This document shows, piece after piece, positions 1 to 4,201 of a DNA stretch of 5,020 nucleotides (within the stretch, counting starts at the first letter, position 1; every line of letters begins with the position of its first letter). Made by a program: the position numbers and the translations under genes. The notes under the pieces are model-generated. The model did not search any database. It saw only the letters and a program-made list of their open reading frames with translations, and had not been told where the DNA came from. Origin of the DNA: Deltaproteobacteria bacterium (lineage in GTDB: Bacteria; Myxococcota; B64-G9); the NCBI GenBank assembly GCA_003647095.1, contig QMME01000324.1, positions 1-5,020 of the forward strand, in the 5' to 3' direction.

Positions 1-536
1 ACCCCGCCCTCGTACTTGAGGTGGGAATAGACCGCCTCCCCGGCCAGCGCCACCACCACCTCCTTGTAGCCGCCGCTGGAGGAGGGGCTGGAGCTCATGA
101 TCTCGCTCGACCAGCCCCGGCTCTCGGCAAAGCGCAGGTACATACGCAGCATGTCGGCGGCGAACAGGGCCGCCTCCTCGCCGCCGGTGCCGGCGCGGAT
201 CTCCAGCATGATGTTCTTCTCGTCGAGCGGATCCCGGGGCAGCAGCAGCACCTTGAGCTCTTCCTCCACCTGCTCGAGCTGCCGCTCCAGGCCGGGCAGC
301 TCCTGCTCGGCCAGCTCGCTCAGTTCGGCGTCCTTGCCGCGCAGCGCCTCGCGGTATTCCTCTATTTCCTGCTGCAGCTGCCGGTAGCGCCGCCAGGCCT
401 CCACCACCGGCTCGAGCGCCTTGCGCTCCCGGCCCAGTTGCTGCAGGCGACGCGGGTCGGAGTACACCCGGGGATCCTCGAGCTGGCGGCTCAGCTCCAG
501 GAAACGCTGCTCCACCTCAGCCAGCTTGGCGAACAT
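1..536 (-). CDS. prfA: Peptide chain release factor 1 (RF1), N-terminal part, runs off the left edge
   Basis: RF1 recognises UAA and UAG in the ribosomal A site and triggers peptidyl-tRNA hydrolysis. The 178 visible codons cover about half of a usual RF1 of about 360 residues. Residues 1-95 form the charged, heptad-like helical domain 1. They are followed by LLLPRDPLDEKN (97-108) and the family block EIRAGTGGEEAALFA (112-126), then RMYLRFAESRGW and GGYKEVVVAL. AGTGG with EAALFA points to RF1 rather than RF2. The PxT codon-recognition motif and the catalytic GGQ motif lie beyond the window, so they cannot be checked. The ATG at 536 fits the MFxKLxxVEQRF family start and has GGAGG at 543-547, six bases upstream. 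The gene overlaps the end of the DUF1385 gene by 20 bases, which suggests translational coupling. In related genomes prmC, the RF methyltransferase, often follows, but it is not visible here. Confidence 0.96.
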   Translation of the reverse strand, partial: MFAKLAEVEQRFLELSRQLEDPRVYSDPRRLQQLGRERKALEPVVEAWRRYRQLQQEIEEYREALRGKDAELSELAEQELPGLERQLEQVEEELKVLLLPRDPLDEKNIMLEIRAGTGGEEAALFAADMLRMYLRFAESRGWSSEIMSSSPSSSGGYKEVVVALAGEAVYSHLKYEGG

Positions 537-1584
537 CGCCGGCCTCCGCGGCGGCGCCGCCCAGGGCCAGGCGGGCGGCGGCGAAGTCTTCGTAGACGTC
601 CAGGCGCGGCTCGCTGCCGGCCGGCGCCGGGTCGGCGTCCTGCTGCCGGGCCGCCAGCAGCGAACTCAGGGCCACCTCGAGCTGGTCGGCCGAGGGACGA
701 CGAGTGGTCAGCCGCTGGATGAACAGCCCCGGCCAGGCCAGCAGGCGGGCCCAGCGGCGCTGCTGGTGGCGGGCGGTCAGCCGCTGCAGTTCGTATGCCA
801 GCCCGGCGATGGGCACCAGCAGCGGCAGCTTGATGATGACGTAGATGACCTGGTCCAGCCAGCCGATGCCGGTGGGCCGGCCCAGCAGCCAGATGAGCGG
901 GGGAAACACCAGGGCGAAGACCAGGATGGAAACGGCCACCACCATGATCAGGAAGGTGGTGCCGCAGCGCGGGTGCATGGGCGGATGCTGGGCGGCATGG
1001 GCCACGTCGAGCGGCTGACCGGCTTCCAGCGCGTGGATGGACTGGTGCTCGGCGCCGTGGTAGGCGAACAGGCGGCGGATGTCCTTCATCAGGCTGATGA
1101 GCGCCAGGTAACCGACGAACACCCCCAGCTTGACCACTCCCACGATCAGGTGAAAGGACAGGTCGTCGACGTCGAGCGGCCGGCCGCTCAGCTTGCCGCC
1201 CAGCCACACCGCCATGTGCGGCAGGGCCACGAACAGGCCCAGGGCCAGGGCCACCGCCAGGGTAACGGTGAACCACACCGGTGCCGGCGAGGACTTGCCG
1301 GCGTCGCCCTGCTCTCCCTTTTCTTCTTCCAGGGCCACCTCGGCCGAGAAGTTCAGCGCCGCGATGCCGTTGACCAGGGTCTCCACCAGCACCAGCCCGC
1401 CGCGCAGGAAGGGCCGGCGCCACAGCTTGCTGCCCCGGGCCAGCTGGCGCCAGGCCGAGCGACGCACCACGATGGCCTGGTCGGGGCGGCGCACCGCCAC
1501 CGCCAGGCCGTTGCCCGAGCGCATCATCACGCCCTCGATGACGGCCTGCCCGCCGGTCTGCGTGTGCTTTTCTCGTTCGCTCAT
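517..1584 (-). CDS. DUF1385 (YqhQ-type) integral membrane protein, predicted metal-dependent enzyme
   Basis: 355 residues. The family signature GGQAVIEGVMMR lies at 11-22. AYHGAEHQSIHALE (174-187) and HPRCGTTF (204-211) carry conserved His, Glu and Cys residues (H176, E179, H180, H204, C207) that could bind metal. Four hydrophobic segments are visible at about 102-128, 143-165, 209-234 and 243-266, so the protein sits in the inner membrane. The family is labelled a predicted metal-dependent enzyme (B. subtilis YqhQ), and I know of no settled reaction. Residues after about 312 form an Ala/Arg/Asp-rich tail that I take to be an extension, and its last codons overlap prfA. The ATG at 1584 is chosen because no later start keeps the GGQAVIEG motif. 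It has no Shine-Dalgarno sequence and directly follows an intrinsic terminator. The location between rpmE and prfA is the usual one in Geobacter-like genomes. Family assignment is firm, function is not. Confidence 0.93.
   Translation of the reverse strand: MSEREKHTQTGGQAVIEGVMMRSGNGLAVAVRRPDQAIVVRRSAWRQLARGSKLWRRPFLRGGLVLVETLVNGIAALNFSAEVALEEEKGEQGDAGKSSPAPVWFTVTLAVALALGLFVALPHMAVWLGGKLSGRPLDVDDLSFHLIVGVVKLGVFVGYLALISLMKDIRRLFAYHGAEHQSIHALEAGQPLDVAHAAQHPPMHPRCGTTFLIMVVAVSILVFALVFPPLIWLLGRPTGIGWLDQVIYVIIKLPLLVPIAGLAYELQRLTARHQQRRWARLLAWPGLFIQRLTTRRPSADQLEVALSSLLAARQQDADPAPAGSEPRLDVYEDFAAARLALGGAAAEAGDVRQAG
543..547 (-). promoter_or_regulatory. Ribosome binding site of prfA inside the DUF1385 gene
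   Basis: GGAGG reads on the minus strand six bases before the prfA ATG at 536. It lies within the last codons of the DUF1385 gene. It decides the prfA start and supports a real overlap rather than a misplaced stop. Confidence 0.75.
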
Positions 1585-1585
1585 G

Positions 1586-1614
1586 AAAAAACCGGGTGCC
1601 CGCGCGGCACCCGG
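1586..1614 (-). terminator. Intrinsic terminator downstream of rpmE
   Basis: Read on the minus strand, CCGGGTGCC pairs perfectly with GGCACCCGG (9-bp GC-rich stem, 5-nt loop) and is followed at once by six T. The stem starts 65 bases after the rpmE stop. The T-run ends at 1586, one base before the DUF1385 ATG at 1584, so the next gene starts directly on the terminator tail. Confidence 0.88.
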
Positions 1615-1679
1615 CGGCTGGCTCGACAGGGAACTGCTCCTGGCGTGGACGGCTGGCCGGGCACCGGGCCGGCGGGCCG

Positions 1680-1931
1680 TTACTGCTTTTCCTCGGCGGG
1701 TTCGGCCTGGTCGGCGGCGGGCATGGCCCCCTTGACGTTGGCGTACTTGCGCCGGAAACGCTCCACCCGCCCGGCAGAGTCCACCAGCTTCTGCTTGCCG
1801 GTGAAGAAGGGGTGGCAGGCCGAGCAGATATCGATCTTGAAGCTGCCGCGGGTGGAACGGGTATGAATCACGTTGCCGCAGGCGCACTCGATGGTGGCCT
1901 CGACGTACTTGGGATGAATGCCTTCCTTCAT
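1680..1931 (-). CDS. rpmE: 50S ribosomal protein L31, zinc-binding (C+) type
   Basis: L31 bridges the two ribosomal subunits near the central protuberance. The 83-residue product starts MKEGIHPKYVEATIEC, as the family does. It carries the zinc ligands C16 and C18 (CAC) and C36 and C39 (CSAC), so it is the zinc-holding form rather than the cysteine-free paralogue. The conserved HPFFTGKQ block follows at 40-47, then GRVERFRRKY at 54-63. Residues 68-83 are an Ala/Glu/Asp-rich acidic tail, making the protein somewhat longer than the usual 66-70 residues. The ATG at 1931 is preferred over an upstream in-frame GTG at 1949 because it matches the family start and has AAGG six bases upstream. The gene has its own promoter and leader hairpin upstream and its own terminator downstream, so it can be made as a single-gene transcript. 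Confidence 0.97.
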   Translation of the reverse strand: MKEGIHPKYVEATIECACGNVIHTRSTRGSFKIDICSACHPFFTGKQKLVDSAGRVERFRRKYANVKGAMPAADQAEPAEEKQ

Positions 1932-1951
1932 GACTGTCCTTCCCTTCACGG

Positions 1952-1974
1952 TGCCGCCCCGCCCCGGGGCGGCA
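1952..1974 (-). promoter_or_regulatory. Leader hairpin of rpmE, candidate L31 autoregulatory site
   Basis: TGCCGCCCC and GGGGCGGCA form a perfect 9-bp stem with a 5-nt loop. It lies about 20 bases before the rpmE start codon and begins within a few bases of the start point predicted from the promoter at 1983-2010. No T-run follows, so it is not a terminator. Several bacterial groups have L31 leader RNAs that bind the protein. Whether this is one is inference. Confidence 0.55.
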
Positions 1975-1982
1975 GGCGAGAC

Positions 1983-2010
1983 ATCCTACACGCCCCGGCC
2001 GGTATGTCAA
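1983..2010 (-). promoter_or_regulatory. Sigma70-type promoter of rpmE
   Basis: On the minus strand, a perfect TTGACA (2005-2010) is followed by a 16-bp spacer and TAGGAT (1983-1988), the latter preceded by TG. The predicted start is near 1976, giving a leader of about 45 nt. The spacer ends CGTG, as in the rho and csp promoters. Confidence 0.75.
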
Positions 2011-2026
2011 GCAAAACCCGCCTTCC

Positions 2027-2152
2027 CGGATTTCCCACCTCGACTGCAATCTCCGCGTCGCTGCTGCAAAAATGGTCCTCGACGTAGTTGCACTACGACT
2101 GCGGCCATAATCTTTCCGCTCCTTGATCTTGCTGGCCGATCTGGGAAATCCG
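2027..2152. repeat. 126-bp palindromic element with 11-bp perfect inverted termini (MITE- or REP-like)
   Basis: The ends are CGGATTTCCCA (2027-2037) and its exact reverse complement (2142-2152). At the centre CGTAGT (2083-2088) and ACTACG (2092-2097) form a 6-bp stem around TGC. That stem sits within a larger imperfect pairing of 2072-2088 with 2092-2108 (12 of 17 positions). The outer arms also share partial complementarity, so the unit can fold as one long imperfect hairpin. It fills most of the rho-rpmE gap, ending 16 bases before the rpmE -35 box and starting 43 bases after the rho stop. It holds no gene: the reading frames through it lack family features. I see no clean target-site duplication. 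A repeated, non-autonomous element is the best reading, but only one copy is visible here. Confidence 0.6.
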
Positions 2153-2195
2153 CTAGTCCCGGGTGGGAGGTTCTGAACCTTCTTCCGCCCGCGGA

Positions 2196-3449
2196 CTACT
2201 GGTTCATGGAGTCGAGGAACTCCTGGTTGGAGCGGGTGCGGGAGATCTTGGAGAGCAGGAACTCCATGGAATCGACCACGTTGAGCGGGTGCAGCAGCTG
2301 GCGCAGGATCCACACCCGGTTGAGCACGCTGTTGTCCATGAGCAGCTCTTCCTTGCGGGTGGACGAGGCGTTGATGTCCAGGCAGGGGAAGATGCGCTTC
2401 TCCATGAGCTTGCGGTCCAGGCGCATCTCCGAGTTGCCGGTGCCCTTGAACTCCTCGAAGATCACCTCGTCCATGCGCGAGCCGGTGTCCACCAGGGCGG
2501 TGCCGATGATGGTCAGCGAGCCCCCGCCCTCGATGTTGCGGGCGGCGCCGAAGAAGCGCTTGGGCTTGTGCAGGGCGTTGGAGTCGACGCCGCCGGAGAG
2601 GATCTTGCCCGAGGGCGGCACCACGGCGTTGTAGGCCCGGGCCAGGCGGGTGATGGAGTCGAGCAGGATGACCACGTCCTTGCCGTGCTCGACCATGCGC
2701 TTGGCCTTCTCGATGACCATCTCCGCCACCTGCACGTGCCGCTGGGCCGGCTCGTCGAAGGTGGAGCTGACCACCTCGCCCTTGACCGAGCGCTCCATGT
2801 CGGTGACCTCCTCGGGACGCTCGTCGATGAGCAGCACCATCAGCTCCACGTCCTTGTGGTTGGTTTCCAGTGCCCGGGCGATGTCCTGCAGCAGCACCGT
2901 CTTGCCGGCCCGCGGGGGGCTGACGATGAGGCAGCGCTGGCCCTTGCCGATGGGCACCAGCAGGTCGATGATGCGGGTGGAGAAATTCTTGGGATCGTAT
3001 TCCAGCTGGAACCTCTCGTTGGGGTAGAGCGGGGTGAGGTTGTCGAAGAGGATCTTGTCCCGCGCCACCTCGGGATCCTCGTAGTTTACCATCTCCACCT
3101 TGAGCATGGCGAAGTAGCGCTCGCCTTCCTTGGGCGGGCGCACCTGCCCGGCGATGGTGTCGCCGGTCTTCAGGTTGAAGCGACGGATCTGCGAGGGCGA
3201 GACGTAGATGTCGTCGGGCCCGGGCAGGTAGTTGTAATCGGGAGAGCGCAGGAAGCCGAAGCCGTCGGGCAGCACCTCCAGCACACCCTCACCGTAGACG
3301 AAACCGTCCTTTTCGGTCTTGGCCTGCAGGATGGCGAAGATCAGCTCCGACTTGCGCATGCCGCCGCCGCCCTGGACCTTGTATTCCTTGGCCAGCTTGT
3401 TGAGCTCGCTGATCTTCATGTTCTTCAGTTCTTTCAGGTTGAGGTTCAT
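2196..3449 (-). CDS. rho: Transcription termination factor Rho
   Basis: Rho is the hexameric RNA helicase that loads on C-rich RNA and ends transcription. The 417 residues compare with 419 in E. coli. In order: the N-terminal helical Rho_N domain (about 1-45); the cold-shock-like RNA-binding fold (about 48-120) with GFGFLR (63-68) and GPDDIYVSPSQIRRFNL (77-93); and the RecA-like motor. Motor motifs are Walker A SPPRAGKT (177-184, K183), the catalytic-glutamate segment DERPEEV (209-215, E210), Walker B ILLDS (261-265, D264), the Q-loop around SGKILSGG (280-287) and the arginine finger in STRKEE (R365). No domain is missing and there is no large N-terminal insertion. The ATG at 3449 gives the family start MNLNLKELKN and has AAGGAGG (3454-3460) four bases upstream. 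No T-run terminator follows the stop. Only short stems appear at 2168-2195, so transcription may continue through the 126-bp element into rpmE. Confidence 0.99.
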   Translation of the reverse strand: MNLNLKELKNMKISELNKLAKEYKVQGGGGMRKSELIFAILQAKTEKDGFVYGEGVLEVLPDGFGFLRSPDYNYLPGPDDIYVSPSQIRRFNLKTGDTIAGQVRPPKEGERYFAMLKVEMVNYEDPEVARDKILFDNLTPLYPNERFQLEYDPKNFSTRIIDLLVPIGKGQRCLIVSPPRAGKTVLLQDIARALETNHKDVELMVLLIDERPEEVTDMERSVKGEVVSSTFDEPAQRHVQVAEMVIEKAKRMVEHGKDVVILLDSITRLARAYNAVVPPSGKILSGGVDSNALHKPKRFFGAARNIEGGGSLTIIGTALVDTGSRMDEVIFEEFKGTGNSEMRLDRKLMEKRIFPCLDINASSTRKEELLMDNSVLNRVWILRQLLHPLNVVDSMEFLLSKISRTRSNQEFLDSMNQ

Positions 3450-3464
3450 GTTGCCTCCTTGGAC

Positions 3465-3494
3465 AATGAGATGGGATTTGGGGGAAGGGAATTG
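3465..3494 (-). promoter_or_regulatory. C-rich, G-free rho leader segment, candidate rut site
   Basis: On the transcribed strand these 30 bases contain 14 C and no G, although the surroundings are GC-rich. They lie just before the rho ribosome binding site. Rho loads on unstructured C-rich, G-poor RNA, and E. coli rho represses itself through its leader, so this is a plausible autoregulatory loading site. The composition is seen; the function is inferred. Confidence 0.5.
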
Positions 3495-3591
3495 CGACTG
3501 TCGCTATGGTTACGCTACCTTTACTTTCTCACGTTTTCAGACGATTCGATAACCAGAAATCAACCAGGAACCGCTTTCCCTCGGGCGATTG

Positions 3592-3614
3592 CCGGACCGT
3601 ATTACACGGCCCGG
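3592..3614. promoter_or_regulatory. Imperfect palindrome over the rho -10 box, possible operator
   Basis: CCGGACCGT (3592-3600) and ACGGCCCGG (3606-3614) are reverse complements at 8 of 9 positions around a 5-base centre. The site covers the -10 box and reaches the predicted start point. A dimeric repressor site is possible. In GC-rich DNA a chance palindrome is also possible. Confidence 0.35.
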
Positions 3615-3626
3615 GGGGGCTGTCAA
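3599..3626 (-). promoter_or_regulatory. Sigma70-type promoter of rho
   Basis: A perfect TTGACA (3621-3626), a 16-bp spacer and TAATAC (3599-3604) preceded by TG give a start near 3592 and a leader of about 143 nt. The -10 box is weak, but the layout matches the rpmE promoter. The 77 bases between this promoter and the csp terminator (3627-3703) hold nothing I recognise. Confidence 0.65.
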
Positions 3627-3703
3627 GGGAAATCGACCCCGCCTTCGATTCCCGCCCCGACCGCGCTGCCGGCGCCTCCGCTCGCCGGCCGGACCCGGAA
3701 ACG

Positions 3704-3728
3704 AAAAAAGCCGGGCTGACGCCCGGCT
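3704..3728 (-). terminator. Intrinsic terminator of csp
   Basis: On the minus strand AGCCGGGC pairs with GCCCGGCT (8 bp, 4-nt loop GTCA), and the T-run continues from the stem. It lies 23 bases after the csp stop and separates csp from rho. Confidence 0.92.
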
Positions 3729-3751
3729 GGGGTGGTTCTTCGGCGGAATAC

Positions 3752-3952
3752 CTACTTGGCCACCACGTTCTGGGCCTGCAGGCCCTTGGGGCCCTGGGTT
3801 ACCTCGAACTCCACGGTCTGGCCTTCTTCGAGACTCTTGAACCCATCCCCCTGGATGGCCGAGAAGTGGACGAACACGTCTTCGCCGTCCTCTTGCTCGA
3901 TGAATCCATAACCCTTGGAGTTGTTGAACCACTTCACTCTTCCTGTCGCCAT
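3752..3952 (-). CDS. Cold-shock protein, CspA family
   Basis: This 66-residue single-domain OB-fold protein binds single-stranded RNA and DNA and acts as an RNA chaperone in the cytoplasm. The sequence starts MATGRVKWFNNSKGYGFIEQ. RNP1 is KGYGFI (13-18) and RNP2 is VFVHF (26-30). Aromatics W8, F9, Y15, F17, F27, H29 and F30 line the expected nucleic-acid surface. It ends in the typical GPKGLQAQNVV. Length is normal for the family. The ATG at 3952 is fixed by the family start and by AGGAG at 3960-3964, seven bases upstream. The longer open frame upstream is not coding. The gene has its own promoter and terminator, so it forms a single-gene unit. Cold induction cannot be told from sequence, since many family members are constitutive, so no numbered csp symbol is given. 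Confidence 0.97.
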   Translation of the reverse strand: MATGRVKWFNNSKGYGFIEQEDGEDVFVHFSAIQGDGFKSLEEGQTVEFEVTQGPKGLQAQNVVAK

Positions 3953-3972
3953 CTTACTGCTCCTGTTTCCGT

Positions 3973-4014
3973 GTCGCTGCCAGCGCTTGAACCCATTTCT
4001 CACGTGACAGCGAC
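3973..4014 (-). promoter_or_regulatory. Stem-forming leader of csp next to its ribosome binding site
   Basis: GTCGCTG (3973-3979) and CAGCGAC (4008-4014) can form a perfect 7-bp stem with a 28-nt loop, starting 9 bases upstream of the AGGAG box. The same left arm can instead pair locally (CGCT 3975-3978 with AGCG 3982-3985). The two pairings exclude each other, as in leaders that switch with temperature. The switch itself is inference. Confidence 0.35.
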
Positions 4015-4108
4015 TTCCACACGCGCCGGCACCTGCCGACGTCTTTGTCCTCCCCATCCGAGCCGATTGTACACGACAATGCAAACCACGGCGGGTGACA
4101 ACAGGGCA

Positions 4109-4137
4109 TGCATAGCACGGCCGGGTGGGGCAGTCAA
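4109..4137 (-). promoter_or_regulatory. Probable promoter of csp
   Basis: TTGACT (4132-4137), a 17-bp spacer and an extended -10, TG-C-TATGCA (hexamer 4109-4114), predict a start near 4102 and a leader of about 150 nt, long as in many csp genes. The -10 hexamer is weak by itself. A good isolated -10 (TACAAT, 4066-4071) lies nearer the gene but lacks a -35 at proper spacing. The resemblance to the rho promoter favours the outer site. Confidence 0.55.
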
Positions 4138-4201
4138 CAAAAATCGCCCGCAGAAACGCGATTATTGACCGCGGGGCCAAGATGGGGCAAGCTGGCGGTT
4201 C

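Noticed and set aside
421..1866. Plus-strand frames opposite prfA and the DUF1385 gene
   Set aside because: Low-complexity Gln/Arg/His-rich translations are antisense shadows with no domain features.
2168..2195. Short stems just after rho as an intrinsic terminator
   Set aside because: Stems of about 5 bp (AGGTT with AACCT, TCCGC with GCGGA) have very small loops and no T-run follows.
517..2313. A 598-codon minus-strand frame running from the end of rho through the rpmE region into the DUF1385 gene
   Set aside because: Only the part from 1584 onward matches a family. The upstream part crosses the 126-bp element, rpmE in another frame and a terminator, and is a GC-rich open-frame artefact.
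2163..3719. A 518-codon plus-strand frame opposite rho
   Set aside because: Its Leu/Val/His-rich composition is typical of the antisense of a GC-rich gene. The other strand encodes unmistakable Rho.
3836..3996. An 11-base direct repeat CTTGAACCCAT inside csp and in its leader
   Set aside because: Short, only two copies, and one lies in conserved coding sequence. Probably chance.
4066..4071. TACAAT as the csp -10 box
   Set aside because: A good hexamer, but the nearest -35-like sequence (TTGTCA, 4096-4101) is 24 bases away. Kept only as an alternative.
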